DNA from: Porites lobata
Taxonomy: Eukaryota > Cnidaria > Anthozoa > Scleractinia > Poritidae
Reading direction: 5' to 3'
Assembly (NCBI GenBank): GCA_942486035.1
Contig: CALNXK010000033.1
Coordinates: 2,057,501 to 2,121,500 of the forward strand
Length of the DNA: 64,000 nt
In this document: piece after piece, positions 11,001-22,309 of the stretch
How the letters are laid out: the number at the start of each line of letters is the position of its first letter
Numbering within the stretch: the stretch's first letter is position 1
Made by a program: the position numbers and the translations under genes
Notes under the pieces: model-generated
Database searches by the model: none
What the model was told of the DNA's origin: nothing
What the model saw: the letters and a program-made list of their open reading frames with translations, nothing else

Positions 11001-12542
11001 AATTTTTAACCGGTCGTCTCGTCACGCAACGCTTCTAGGAGCGCGTGACGACACAAAGAATGGCTGCATAAGAGACTGCTGGATTACCCCTGAGATTGAA
11101 TCAGGCGCTTAAAAGGGCATATGACACTATTTTTCTTTGCAGGAGAGTGCTGGAGTGACGCCAATGCCGAACAAAAATACATCAAGTATGGCTCGTCAGA
11201 AAGATGCTTCCAGAATTACAACCAAACTTGTCCCCAGGGCTCAAGCCCTTGTGCTGGAGGAGCGGATGCTAATTTTGTGTATAGGATTGATGCAAGTAAG
11301 TGAGCATTAAATGTGCGGCAGAATTTTGAAAAAAAAATACACAGTAAACTCCCAGCCTACCTCCAGTAGCTGATTGGTTAAAGGGGTCCGATCGAGAACG
11401 CAGAGGGGCGTGGCATGAGTGTGAGTCATGGCACAGGATGCTTTTTTGAGAAAGAAAACGGTACAGTGGCGGATCCTGGGGAGGGGCCCGGGGGGCCCGG
11501 CCCCCCCATATTTTTAGACCAAAATGAGGCCCGAAGGGCCGAAAAAAAATTTTTTGAGGCCAGCCCCCCCCCTTATATCAGGGTCTGGGTGACCGCCCCC
11601 CCCCCCCCCCTTATCTGAAGGTCTGAATCCGCCACTACATACATACATAAACTTTATTTATCCTCGGATTTTAGTGTAGCTTACATAGCTAGTATCTCCG
11701 ATCCTAACTAATTTTAAAAGTTACAACATATATAATATAATATTAATTAATGTAGTATTAACTAAAACCGTGCACTAACAATTTGCGCTTAAATTCACTA
11801 TAATCTACAGTCTTTCTAAAGTGATCAGGTAGAGAATTCCAGTACTTAACAGATGAATAGCTAAAGGAACTTAGACCATATGTGGTTGTAGACGGCTTAG
11901 GAAGTGATAAAATATTAGTACCCCGTAGGGAGTAAGCAGTAGATCTTAACTTGATCAGTTGTTTTAAATAGCATGGATATTTACCAAAATGGAGACATTT
12001 GAATATACAAATCATCATATTTTGTATCCTCCTGTTGGCTAAACCACACACACCAGCCTTGTCTAGAAGAGCATCATAGTTCGAGTCCCAGTCCTTTACA
12101 ACAAATCTTAAAATACGTCTATTTACACTGCGGTATTGACATGGGGTGGAGATTACAGAAGTTCGAAACTGGCAGGATTGTCGTGAAAAAGGAGCGTGAT
12201 GCGGAATCTGAACCCCCTTCTAGACTTCGTTCGGTTTAGTAAAAGCCTGCCCCATAGTTATTGATAACGTTTTAACTCCTTTCTGTTTTTCTTGCTTGAA
12301 CCTATTTTTAATTGAATGTTTTTGCGCTATTGAACAAGCAATTGCTATACAACATCGAACAATTTTTTTTCCACAATTTTATTGTTTCCATTTCTCTCTT
12401 TGTAGGAAATCGGCGTTCAGGCATCGAGAAGAACGATGTCTCGTATGTGCTGAACAAAGATTTTCGCCTGTCGAGTCTTCTTACTGACGCAGCTGCTGAA
12501 GCATTGGCACGTAAAAGGGAGATAACTCCTGTCTCACAATAA
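5031..12542 (+). CDS. Secreted protein with three tandem cysteine-rich modules (448 aa, 8 exons)
   Basis: Coding exons are 5031-5088, 6834-7073, 7664-7810, 8972-9202, 9887-10036, 10613-10843, 11143-11295 and 12406-12542. They sum to 1,347 nt and read in frame from ATG to TAA. Residues 1-15 form a signal peptide (METRLILFLLLLCAEF). Residues 20-148, 149-275 and 276-403 are three related modules, and 404-448 is a non-repeated tail. Each module begins with a Cys and a GCF or GCY motif, has a Trp/Tyr-rich centre (INWRDWNNY, IDWRNWDVY), then CRCAK/CRCAR, a KGY-x-x-FG or similar motif, GECWS, and usually ends near FVYRL. There is no membrane segment, so it should be extracellular. I cannot assign the module to a named Pfam family; similar GCF...GECW...VYRL modules are, from memory, common in predicted anthozoan proteins. 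Function is unknown. All seven introns are phase 1, the signature of exon shuffling. Confidence 0.85.
5089..6833 (+). other. Intron 1 of the secreted-protein gene
   Basis: The GTATTT donor follows 5088 and a pyrimidine tract with CCGTCCAG ends at 6833. It holds a short hairpin (AGTCTGCTGCACAG against GTGTAGCAGACT, about 5761-5802). No independent gene is seen. Confidence 0.6.
6834..7810 (+). other. Module 1 of the secreted protein (exons 2 and 3)
   Basis: Exon 2 (240 nt) encodes the GCFQD...INWRDW...CRCAK half and exon 3 (147 nt) the GECWSG...CVGQQWTNFVYEL half. The intron at 7074-7663 splits the Gly of the GECW motif, exactly as in modules 2 and 3. Confidence 0.8.
7200..7560 (+). repeat. 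Diverged copies of the 106-bp repeat family, in an intron
   Basis: Words such as AGTAGCTTTCATTT, CATAGGATTTC and CACAGACTCAA recur in the same order as in the cleaner tandem array at 30559-30868. The copies overlap the intron between exons 2 and 3 of the secreted-protein gene. Confidence 0.55.
7830..8189. mobile_element. MITE-like repeat, copy 2 of the 2651-2998 family
   Basis: It is bounded by TAGTTTATTAG and its reverse complement CTAATAAACTA and is collinear with the first copy in the interior. It begins 19 bp after the splice donor of exon 3, so an open frame starting at 7711 runs from real exon straight into transposon sequence. Confidence 0.75.
8656..8875. mobile_element. Long-palindrome MITE in the exon 3-4 intron
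   Basis: The left end GGGACAATAAGTACGCCATA matches the reverse complement of the right end. The centre is an almost perfect GC-rich hairpin (AAGCGCGAGACGAGGGGAG and its complement around a short spacer). The whole 220 bp is nearly one palindrome. No coding capacity. Confidence 0.85.
8972..10036 (+). other. Module 2 of the secreted protein (exons 4 and 5)
   Basis: Exon 4 (231 nt) carries GCFRDN, IDWRNWDVY, CRCAKLAK and FGVQYY. Exon 5 (150 nt) carries GECWSG, several Cys residues and NAVYRL. The splice position matches the other modules. Confidence 0.8.
9203..9886. other. Intron between exons 4 and 5 with GTCGATTCGCC repeat words
   Basis: The motif GCGAATCGAC and its complement occur several times between about 9480 and 9800, with GGGCGAAAC words in both orientations. 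This suggests a decayed inverted-repeat element. No coding segment. Confidence 0.4.
10613..11295 (+). other. Module 3 of the secreted protein (exons 6 and 7)
   Basis: Exon 6 (231 nt) carries GCYSED, FLCRCAREAHHKGYTMFGV. Exon 7 (153 nt) carries GECWSD, a Cys-rich stretch and NFVYRID. This module is the most divergent: the IDW-x-x-W motif is replaced by GDNWQREF. Confidence 0.8.
11464..11636. mobile_element. MITE with CAGTGGCGGATCC-type ends
   Basis: The left end CAGTGGCGGATCC pairs with the right end GAATCCGCCACTA. The interior is C/G homopolymer-rich. It sits in the last intron of the secreted-protein gene, next to the LINE fragment. Confidence 0.7.
11640..12175 (-). mobile_element. 5'-truncated LINE, 3' end of the reverse transcriptase ORF
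   Basis: On the minus strand, 12175 to 11760 reads as the C-terminal end of a non-LTR retrotransposon polyprotein: CQYRSVNRRILRF, KDWDSNYDALLDKAGV, LANRRIQNMM, then LRGT, TTYGLSSFSY and WNSLPDHFR before a stop. Downstream on that strand come a short 3' UTR, an AATAAA and a (TATG)n tail (CATACATACATA on the + strand near 11640). This is the expected layout of a truncated insertion. Calling it a pseudogene fragment is established pattern; the clade is not resolved. Confidence 0.8.
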
Positions 12543-12553
12543 AAACGCCAGCC

Positions 12554-12690
12554 AGATGTTCCATACTGATGTATTTCACTACTCAGATCTGGGTGGGAAT
12601 TTTGCTCCAACCAATCACAAGCACTATGCGAAACGACCAATCAGAAGCACTTTCCAGATCTGGGTAGTGAGACGTCATCAGTATGGAATT
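12554..12690. mobile_element. Foldback MITE inside the 3' UTR of the secreted-protein gene
   Basis: TTCCATACTGATG...CTACTCAGATCTGG on the left pairs with CCAGATCTGGGTAGTGAG...CATCAGTATGGAAT on the right. It begins about 12 bp after the stop codon at 12542, so the mature mRNA would contain a hairpin immediately after the coding region. Confidence 0.75.
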
Positions 12691-12859
12691 TCTGCGCTCG
12701 TTTCTCAGACGTCATTTCGCGGAAGAACCAATGATGGCTTCGCAAAATGTCGGCTGTTTTCTCCGGCTAGCATTTACAATTTGTTGTTTTTAGAACCCTG
12801 TCAGTTCTCTCGATTTAAACATAAAGCTTTCAACAGAGAAACAGTGAAGTGTCTACTCT

Positions 12860-13043
12860 CAGGGGCGGATCCAGGATCTTTTTTAGGAGGGGGTGCACTC
12901 GTCTCTTGCTCTACTTCAACACCAATAAACCACATAGTTTTTTTTTTTTTTTGGAAGAATACCAGTTGTATTAGAAAACCGCAGGTCATCTCAGGGGGGG
13001 TGGGGTGCGCACCCCCTGCACCCTCCCCCTAGATCCGCCCCTG
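12860..13043. mobile_element. hAT-type MITE with CAGGGGCGGATCC ends
   Basis: Terminal inverted repeats CAGGGGCGGATCCAGG and CTAGATCCGCCCCTG are flanked by ACTCT on both sides (12855-12859 and 13044-13048). A related but more worn copy is at 29582-29826. The superfamily assignment is inferred from the end sequence. Confidence 0.75.
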
Positions 13044-13126
13044 ACTCTTAAGACTGTATAAACCTACAACTATAAAGAGGGCATTTCCCAGCGTTCCCAG
13101 ATTGTCTTTTGATTTACATATGTAGA

Positions 13127-13132
13127 AATAAA
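13127..13132 (+). terminator. Candidate poly(A) signal of the secreted-protein gene
   Basis: AATAAA lies 585 bp after the stop, with a second AATAAA at 13143-13148. They are the first good pair after the two 3' UTR MITEs. An earlier site cannot be excluded. Confidence 0.45.
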
Positions 13133-13319
13133 ACATTAACTGAATAAATGTTGAAATCAGTCCTTCAGTTGAGATAAGAGTGATCAATGTCTCGTTAGGT
13201 GATGAAGAATAATAGTAACTCTAAAAAGACCTTATAAATATATCTCTTGTGGATCATAGTGAAGAAAAGTTATAAGTTTTAAACACTCTTTGCAATAGTT
13301 CATGACTTCCAGCGGTATA

Positions 13320-13460
13320 GAGTGGTAATTTCGAGACTGAGAGACCCCGGTTTCGAAATTCGAGACCGAGACTTAAAAAGCGGTCGAGACTCCGAGACGC
13401 AAAATCACCCGAAAACGATACTTCGAGACCAGTCACAAACGCTTCCGAGATTTCGAGATT
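13320..13460. repeat. Degenerate short repeat of CGAGAC/TTCGAGA words
   Basis: TTCGAGAC, GAGACC and CGAGACTC words recur about every 10-20 bp across 140 bp. No coding character. Confidence 0.45.
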
Positions 13461-13499
13461 GGGCCAAAATTTTCCAAACCCAAGTTTTTCGTGGAACCA

Positions 13500-14370
13500 T
13501 TCTATAACCCTACTTCTCGGGTCTTCTCGGGTGCTACGTTTTTACGAACTAAAAAAATTTCCCCATCAGCAAATGGGCAAATACAGTTTGGCTAGTTTCT
13601 GCTGACCCAAACTTCGCAGGCTCCGCGAAGACGAAGAGGGAACGCGCGCAGAAGATTGTACGTGACGTAACAAAGGTTGATATGATCACAACTTGCTCAC
13701 CTGCTCACTTACTCCTGTGAGCAGTTCCGTTCGGACGAGGACGTTCATCCTTTTCAGCTGATTGAAGCTTTAATTATCTTTCGTCTTACTCTAATGGATG
13801 TGAGTAATTAAAACATTTTGTAGTCAAAGATAGGCAGGTGAGTCAAATGTTAATTCATTTCTCATTTTGAAGATGCGCAAGTTCTTTAAACTGCTTTGTC
13901 AAATCTGGAACTATAACTCTCAACTGAACGAATATGGCTGAATTTGTCTTTTTTTAAAAAAAAGAGAAAGAAAGAAAAGAAATCCACAATCATGTAAACT
14001 CTTCTTAGTGGCGATTTGGTGATTAATTAACTCGAGAAAAAACTATAACAAGAGCCGAACAAATAAAAAGCAACCAAAGGCAATAATTTTTTGTGGCACG
14101 AAAACGGCACCATGGCGACGGAAGACAAACAATGCTCACGAGGCCCTGATGACCAGTACGCGAAAGGGCGCGCGCTGAATTTCATTTGAAATGCTGAGCA
14201 ATGCTGAAACGAAAATAAGAAGAACTGGAAAAAAATGCCTAATTTTGTTTCGTAAAATATTGAGAAAATAAGGGTTAGGGGAGGCGGTCTTGCCGGATGT
14301 CATTCCAAACGCGAAAAAGAAAACAACTTACCTCCAATTGCCTTTTTGAGTAAACCCCTCCATAAATAGG
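13500..14370. other. Intergenic region without recognisable gene
   Basis: Both strands lack an exon-like open segment with splice signals. Nothing supportable is seen. Confidence 0.4.
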
Positions 14371-14820
14371 CCTTGTCACGGTTTTTGACGCCATCTTGAC
14401 GAGTAGGGAAACGCGTGAGAAATTACAGTGTTTGTATGAGAATCTAATGTCGAATAATTTCCGTAGAACGGCTGTTCTGAAAAAAAAATATGAACTGCAA
14501 ACTAAAGCTTCACTCCTAAGGATTCTACTGAAACTTTTTTAAATTTTCTATACATTCACGGTCTGTAAGAAAGTCCTGGGAAAAATTACAGGCAAATATA
14601 TGGAAAATCTAAAGCAAGCTTCTGGAGAAATTTAAACACAGATACGCCCCCAAACTTTTTTAGTAAAATCCTTTGCTTTGTAGCTTTAGTTTACAATTTA
14701 TATTTTTTTTTCAGAAAAGCCGTTATGCGGAAATTATTCGACATTAGATTCTCATACAAACACTGTAATTTCTTACGCGTTTGCCTACTCGTCAAGATGG
14801 CGTCGAAAACCGTGACAAGG
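14371..14820. mobile_element. Foldback element with ~140-bp arms
   Basis: CCTTGTCACGGTTTTTGACG at the left pairs with the reverse complement at 14801-14820. The match continues through GACGAGTAGG, ATTACAGTGTTTGTATGAGA and CATTAGATTCTCATAC. A central loop of roughly 170 bp separates the arms. Confidence 0.85.
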
Positions 14821-15149
14821 TCTATTTTCGCGAGGACAGAATGCTTTTTGCGGACTTTTATCAAACAACAAAGAGAGCAAGCAGCTGAAACATTCTCGGC
14901 AAAGTCTCCAGGGGTACCTGCTTCTTCATTCAATTTTACGTAATCCTTACGTAACTTGTTTGTCTCTTCACCAGATCTCCCGCCGTGTTTCTTGTTCAGA
15001 GAGTAGCGCGGGACAAATGTATCACGGGCATGTACATGTGGAGATATTTTTGTCATTTGTAAACACAAAAACACAAATGAGGAACGGATAAATATCTCAG
15101 CGCCTGGTCCAAGTCACGATTTACATTTCTGTTCGGGAAAAGCCGAAAC

Positions 15150-15342
15150 TAACAGCATTTTACGCGCCGCTGCCACCACCGAATGTTTGGCGACACGAAC
15201 GAATTTTCAAGACCACCAAGAATCGCGTGGGACGAGGAATTCGACACGGCGATCATTTGTGCGTGGGAAATGTTGGTGAATGATGGCTGTTTCCCATGGC
15301 GCTGGGAGATTTTGGTATGATAAATGTTGTTTTTAGGACTCG
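15150..15342 (+). other. Possible 5' UTR exon of the ITPRID-like gene
   Basis: A GC-richer island ends in a strong donor, ACTCG followed by GTAAGTATT at 15343. An acceptor-like CCAATAG ends at 19940, four bases before the start codon at 19945. Together they would make a non-coding first exon and a 4.6-kb intron. The polypyrimidine tract at the acceptor is weak, so this is a suggestion only. Confidence 0.25.
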
Positions 15343-16342
15343 GTAAGTATTGTGTTCTAAAAACGAGATGACAATGAGTTGTTAAATTTCCTGCTTACCT
15401 GAATAAACTCGCACGCTCGGTCACAATAAAAATTTGCAAGTGGATTGTTCTCTTCCGAGCGATAACTAGATTGCATTAGATTTGTTTTTCGATTCTTTAA
15501 TTCCTATGGGCTTGAACACACGAGCATAAACTTTTTTTGTTTCGGTATCAAGATCGGAACTTTGTGGTTTTAGGTCAAGCGTTATATTTTTTCAGTAATT
15601 CGAAGTCGTGCCAGTTTCCACCGTTAATACTTTTCGTTAGCCTTTCACCGACTGTTTAACCCAATTAATATTTCTTGTTTTGATACCTTTGAATTCAAAA
15701 CGAAAAAAACGCGAGTAAAGCTGGTTTTAAATTTTCCAATACATAATCTGAGTTGGAGATTTAACATTGCAAATGGTGCAAAAAATTCTAAATGAGAATG
15801 TAAAAAATTCACAGACCATGAGATGCGTGGGCTGAGCTCATATTCGTTGATAATTTACAAGTTACGTGTCTTTTATAGTTTAAATTATGATGATGTGTCG
15901 GATCGGAAATGGTTTATTTGTAAATGACAGAGAGTCTGGCTTGCAAATTTGCATTATATATATAATTTTAAGTGTTTAAAATTCCGGGCCTATCACACTT
16001 TTGAGTCATTATGTATTTTATCATTGTATAAGTAAAAAAGGGAACAATTAATGCATCATGAAAAAGTTTAGATCAGGGATGTAGTTATGGAAATGCTAAG
16101 CAAGCCTATTTATCTGTCAAACCGGCTATTCTACTCAACTCCATCTTTGAAATTACCCCACAATTTTTTTCCAGAGCTGTTAAATTTGAGCTTTCTTTCA
16201 GGCAGCGACACCAGCCCGCGAAATCACCCAGCAGCCAGCTTTTAGTAGCCTGCTCGAAACTTTCAGGTGGTAAAACAGGCTTGCTTTTAGCTACATCCTT
16301 CAAAATATTTTAAGTATCATGAAAAGTAAGATTTAGCCAATA

Positions 16343-16555
16343 TTCACACGGCAGCTGACAAATTTTTGACCGGCTTAAAAATTTGACCTGTCCATTTTTT
16401 CCCATTGCATTGTATTTGAACTGTTCAATATTTTTGCTCTATCCAAACAAATTTTGAATGGCTAGACAACTAAATTTTTGTATGGTTAAGGTGGTCATGT
16501 ACACCTTAATGTGCGAAAATTCAACTGGTTGAAAATTCGTCCAGTGCAGTGTGAA
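16343..16555. mobile_element. MITE with TTCACAC ends
   Basis: TTCACACGGCAGCTGACAAA at the left resembles the reverse complement of the right end (AATTCGTCCAGTGCAGTGTGAA). It is 213 bp long and non-coding. Confidence 0.55.
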
Positions 16556-17565
16556 CACACATGGCCTTAATGTGTTTTACCCTGTTTTTGTTCCCTCATG
16601 AACCCAGCCAAACTTGTGAATTTATGTTAGTAAAGTCATCATTAGGGACTTAAAATACACTCTCTCTGAAGGTGACCATGATTACCCAGATAAAGTTGCT
16701 TGTAGCCTAGCTATATCTCTGAATAAGTAGTTAGATACAGTCAACCCATATTTATGGTTATGACTATGGGTAATTTACCCATATCTGTATGTGGGAACAA
16801 TCAGCCAGTGTTCAATTTGGGTGGCATTTTGGCATCATTATTGCGGAATATTCTATTTTGATGCAGAATGAAATTATAGGGGAGTCAGACTGACAGGAAA
16901 AAAATTTACCTCATATATTTGTTCTTCCAAAGGAGCAGGCAACAATAAAAGAGGCCCTGCCAGGGTAAATTCAGACAAGTGACATGGCCCAAAAAGTAGC
17001 GATAGCGCGTAAAATGAAATCGCGACAAGAGACAACCTCCCTCGGTCAAATTGCGACAGTGACGGCAAAGCCGACAATAAGTGACAAGCATTTATAAACA
17101 CCGACACGAGACATGTTAAAATTCAGACGGGCGACATGGGAGCAAAGTACATTTTTCAAAAAAATTGGTGTGCTTACTAGCCTGAAATGAGCATGCGAAA
17201 TAACTGTCATTTCAGGCTATGTGTTTACGAATAGTTTTTGTGTGAAGCAGTCCATGCAACTCCGAGAGACTGAAACATACATTTTGATGGTCTGCATACG
17301 TTGCTTTGCCTATCGATTTACGCTTTTTTTGTTCACTTTGTACTTTTGTTTTTGTTTCATCATAAAATGACAACGAACACTAAATTCATTTTTTATGGAA
17401 AAGAGAATGGCAATTGAACCTGAAAAGCATTAAGGTTGGCTTGATAAGGATGACGGTGAAGCTGGGAAAGTCAGTTTAATAAGTCAACCTCCAGAACTTG
17501 ATAGTTTGGATGGTATCAGTTGTTCAAAGTTTCAATACCATAGTTTGAGACCATTTTTGAAGTAA

Positions 17566-17707
17566 TATATCAAACATGAGACGCAGTGTTTCATCACCAG
17601 ATGAAACACCAAGAAGAGAGTTGAAAATACGATGCGCAGCGGAGTATTTTTGACGAACTTCGAGGTGTTTCATCTGGTGATGAAACACTGTGTCGAATGT
17701 TTGATAT
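17566..17707. mobile_element. Palindromic element (ATCAAACATGAGACGCAGTG arms)
   Basis: The left arm at about 17567-17611 and the right arm at 17663-17707 are near-perfect reverse complements; both contain GTGTTTCATC and its partner around CATCACCAGATGAAACACC. A diverged relative of the right arm (ACTTCGAGGTGT...GACACTGTTTTGAATGTTTGA) is at about 27033-27078. Confidence 0.75.
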
Positions 17708-19186
17708 TTCTTCTCAAACAAAATCATTTTTGAAGGAGAAATTAAGGATGCAAATACTGAGCAGTTTTTCATCCGATTTCCAAACACTCATTAAACATTA
17801 ATTTTCTTTGTATTTTCTTTATGAATTATTAATGAGTTTGAGAAATGAAGTTGTAGATTGAACACTGTTAGCAATAATGTTGAAAAAGGCTGAGTATGAT
17901 CTGAAGAATTATGCGGATCAAGGGGTGTTATCTCTTGAGACTGAAAGCTGAAGCTGAAGCTGAAGACACCCTCCAATATCGGCATAATTGTTCAAATCAT
18001 ATGAAAGCTGAATCCAAATTAGCCTGTACTATAGATGTCTTTTTACCTAATATCACAAACGTCTTTCAAATTTGGTCAACGCTAGCAGGTTATAGAGAAT
18101 TAGCCAGGGGTTTTGAGCCAATCATAAACAGAGAGATATTTGGAATGTCTGTCTTGTATTGTATGATTATATTATCATAGGACTTAAAAATAAATTTTAA
18201 AAAATAAGAATGAAGTGATGAAATTGTTAGCAGATTCTCCAATATCCTTTCAAGAGGTATACTGTGGTAGCATAGGGGTTTCTTATTTTTAAGAATTCAT
18301 GAATTTTGGGCAACCGGAACTTTTAATTTTTGAAATAGTTAATTTAGAAAGACTCTATTAGCTAAGACACAAATTTATTCCTGTGAATGTCATGTGAGGC
18401 AGATGTGGCACAAATTAAGTAACTCACGCTGGGAAACAAACCTGGAAATGAATTGGCTCATTTCGCCACCTTGTAATGATACAGCGACAAATTACAAAGT
18501 TTCGAAAGAAAATGGCAAGAACGCCTAAAAAACCATGAGGCTTAAAATACAATGTGGGCTTTCTCTACTAAATTACAAAATACACTTCATACAAAATTTT
18601 AATATTTCATACTATGTGAGAGGTCAAGATGGCTGGATGTTGGCCAAGTTCTTTTTGCGTATTTGCGTATGACTCAAGGTGAAGTCTGGGTTGATAAAAA
18701 TGCAAAAAAATGTGGCCAATTTCGAGCTATTTTTGCTAAAGAAGCTTGGTAAATATAGACCTTTTTCTTGTGGGACTGATGTGTGGAATCCTGAGCCTAG
18801 TTAACCTATCAGAATGCAGGATTTGCTAGCTTTGTCTTACCTACTCATGGATTCAGCCATATTATAAAGTAAACTCTTTGCCTTGGGGGCAGTCCTCGCT
18901 ATTACAAAAAACAACGCGATAATAGGGACAGCAGCTTAATCCTTGAAAAAATAAATTACAGACTTTCGACTGAAATATACCCCTGCAAGTTTGGGCTCTC
19001 CCTGGTCTTCAGGGTGTCCGCAATAATGATAGTTGACTTTATGTGTACCACCCTGTTATAGTACATAGTACATTTATCATGTTCATGCCAAGAGTTGAAG
19101 CTGTCCTTTCAGGTCCTTCATTGACTTCTGACTGATGACTATGAGCAGGCTTAATTTTTAACGTTACTTTTATAGAGCCATTACAC

Positions 19187-19415
19187 TAAGGGACTGGCCA
19201 TTAGAAAACTTATGAGGGGGCGGGGTGGGGGCAAAGTATATAAAAGTATTCGGACAAGGGAAAATTAAATGGCAAAAGAAATTGGTGCATGCCAAGTAAC
19301 CCTAAAAAATATTAATGCACTGGGCCAAAAAAATCATACAAAAAAAATGCATTTTGAGAATTCTGCCCCCCCTCCCCCTCCGTCCCCAATAATTTTTCTT
19401 AAGGTTGGTCCCTTA
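19187..19415. mobile_element. MITE with TAAGGGACTGGCC ends
   Basis: TAAGGGACTGGCCATTAGAA pairs with the reverse complement of TTCTTAAGGTTGGTCCCTTA. G-rich and C-rich tracts sit just inside the ends. It lies upstream of the ITPRID-like start codon. Confidence 0.7.
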
Positions 19416-19689
19416 ACTGTATAGAAATTTATGATAAATGTTAGATATTAAGCTAAGTGGGGAATTATATGTGGTTGAACTATAGTGTCAGCTGACTCCC
19501 CATCCCACCTCCCAAGAGGATGGGATTGTAGCTAACTCTGGTGTGATGTAGCCAATGAGAAATATATATGTTTTTGTAAAAGTCTCCAGGTATTACAGTC
19601 GAACCTCGTAAAGGACCACTCAAAATGCAACATAGTAGCGGTCGCTTAAGAGGTATCAAAACGTCAGCAATTTCTGGGTTGCCTCAAGC

Positions 19690-19822
19690 TTCTGTTTCAA
19701 GGGGAGGCTAAGTGCAAAGCCATTGATGTGAAAGTGATTTTTTATTCTCGTGCAAATAAAACTCATTTTCACAAGAAAGGTTTGCACTTAGCGAGAGTTT
19801 TTGTAACTCAGAGGTGGCCTAT
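19690..19822. repeat. Interspersed repeat related to 27355-27530
   Basis: The core CAAATAAAACTCATTTTCAC is shared exactly with the later copy, and both copies end near GCCTAT. Both appear to be one non-autonomous family in or near the ITPRID-like gene. Confidence 0.55.
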
Positions 19823-19944
19823 AAATCTTGAATTTACATCATATCTAACACAGATAATTTTTAATTGTAGAAATGAGAAGTAAAATGTCAAGCCATTTAT
19901 GTGAGGATGATGGTGGATATTGCTGATAAATAACCAATAGACTA

Positions 19945-22277
19945 ATGGACTTAATAAGTTCCAACACTGGCAATGGAGATGTTGAAAATCCGATTTATAC
20001 TGACTTTGATCAAAAGAGGCAGACATCTGATCATGGTGAGTCCATCCACATACAAATTCTCCCAGGAGTGTCAAAAGTACATGTAGCCAGCTGCTGGCGA
20101 AAATCGCTGGCTACTTGGTTAATATGCTAGGCATCTTTACAGATGGTGTTTTTTCAATGAAACATCCCTGGACTGGCCACTTACTTTGATAACTCAGCCG
20201 TCTATACTCAAAACTTTCTGACAGCCCAGTTCTCACGACTGATCTCCATGCATTTCCTTGGACTGAAAGGGTTAACATTCAACTAATATTCAGTGCCCAG
20301 TCATTTGAGATAAAGAGTTCCAGATTGACAGAAATAGGTCAACCCATTTGCCCCCAAAGTGCACCTAATCGCCCTGTAACTACTTGTAACACCCTACAAC
20401 CTCCCATAACTCCCTGTAACCGCTTGTCACCCACTGTTACCACTTGTAACCCACTAACCTCCTGTACAATGTATCTGCCTGTAATCCCCCTTAACCTCCT
20501 GTATCCCTTTGTTTCCCCCAGTAACCCCCTGTAACCCTGTTAACCCCTTGTAACCCCCTGTAACCTCCTGTAACCCTTTTTTGTATGATTTGAATTTTAT
20601 ATATGGGTGTTAAATTGTTTGTCTTTTAATTTTGCAAGGATTTTCATTTGCGGGCCTTAAATTGTGTAATTTTTTTTTTTAACAGTTGTGAAAAACTCGA
20701 AATTAAGAACAAATAGGGTAACTTTTTTGTTAACAGAAAACAGATGTACCATTTTTTCAAACCACCCAGGAGAATCTTGTGTACTGAGAAACATGAAACT
20801 ATAAAATTTGATGTGGTGGGACAACAACCCGCTACAATGTATATCCAAATCAGCTAAAAAAAACTAAAAAAAGAGTAGAAAATTTTATCCCCTTAAATTA
20901 CAGGCCATGTTTTCTTAAGCTTCCCAAATGGAATTTGCACAAACCATTTAATTTTCTGACCAGGGTTTCCAGATTTCCCGTGTAGTTTTTACCCCATCTT
21001 TAATGGAATTGCTTTGCATTTTGTAGGAAGTGTTTTTGATTCAGAAGATGATCTGTCTCTTGGTGCTGATGCTCAAGGGTTTTCTACATCAAGTCCACCC
21101 CACTTTTCACCAGCAAGCTCCAGTATTTCTACAGGGTAAGTAACTGAACGACTACATGTGTGACCACCTCCTATAAGCAACCACTTAACTGAAACACCAA
21201 AATTATTTGTCAATGCCTTATACAGTCGGTTAAACCCCGCTTTACTAGGCTCGATTTCCACCGGAGTGCGGGCTCATTTTCCCGAACAGTGGCTGGTAAT
21301 CGAGCCTACCGCTTTTTGGACACCCACTTAATACAGACACCTCATTATCAAGGACAGTTTGCTTTGTCCCTAGGAAAATAAAGCCCTTACACTTTCTCAA
21401 AATTCGACCCACTTAACCCTTTCACTGCCGGAGTGCTTGATGGAGTTTTGTTAAGGTGACTCTAACTTTTGAGTCTATAAACAAAATCGCATGATGTGAC
21501 CATTCAAATGAAAGCTCTCTGCCTTTACTTACACATGCTACTATTTATTTTTCAAAATTTTGCTTTTGGCTTAATTTAGCAGTTAAAGGGTTAATACGGA
21601 CACCCTGTTAATACGGTTACTTTCTGTGTTAATGTCCTCCTCAGTGTCTGTATTAACAAGGTTTAACTGTAGCTGGTACCTCTCAAAAGCGACCTCTACC
21701 ACTTTTTAGGGTGACAGTTTAAGAGTTTTCCACTGTCCATAACTTCTTCAAAGGGACCACTTGATATAATGGTCTGATCTCTGTGTTCACTGTATGGACT
21801 ACACTACTCAAAATTTGAAAAGAACTGATGGTTTCCCATGATGTCTGAGCACAGAACCAAAAAATTGTTTTCCATGGGAATTGAAATCCTAGGGCTTCTA
21901 TTTTCTCTGGGATAGTTTGGACAGGACCTCGGCTTCGAAGTTAGTACTCAACTCATGAATCTATTCTTTATTTTTGAAGGTTTCACTATGAATCATCTGT
22001 TGAAAGTTCAGGAGATCGAGACCCCGGAAGTGAAAGAGTTATTAAAAAGCTGGTTCATGTGGGAAGGCATATCAGTTCTGATAGTCTATTGTCCAACGTA
22101 TCTGACTTCAGCAGGTAAGCTGAATTAATCGATATTCTTAACATCTGTACAAATCAAACTTCCTGAATCATGATGTAACTTGAGTATGTCATTACGTGCT
22201 GGTGTGGTTTCACTCGGAATTGATTATATCCCACTTAAGTATTTACCAAATCAGTGGATAGCAGTTTTCGCGCGTTC

Positions 22278-22309
<32 letters not shown>

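Noticed and set aside
11758..12051. 97-codon minus-strand frame as a host gene
   Set aside because: The residues match the C-terminal end of LINE reverse transcriptase polyproteins, and it ends in a LINE-style (TATG)n tail.
20375..20575. Interstitial telomere repeat
   Set aside because: The unit CCTGTAACC is not the animal telomere unit (CCCTAA), and the copies are too irregular.
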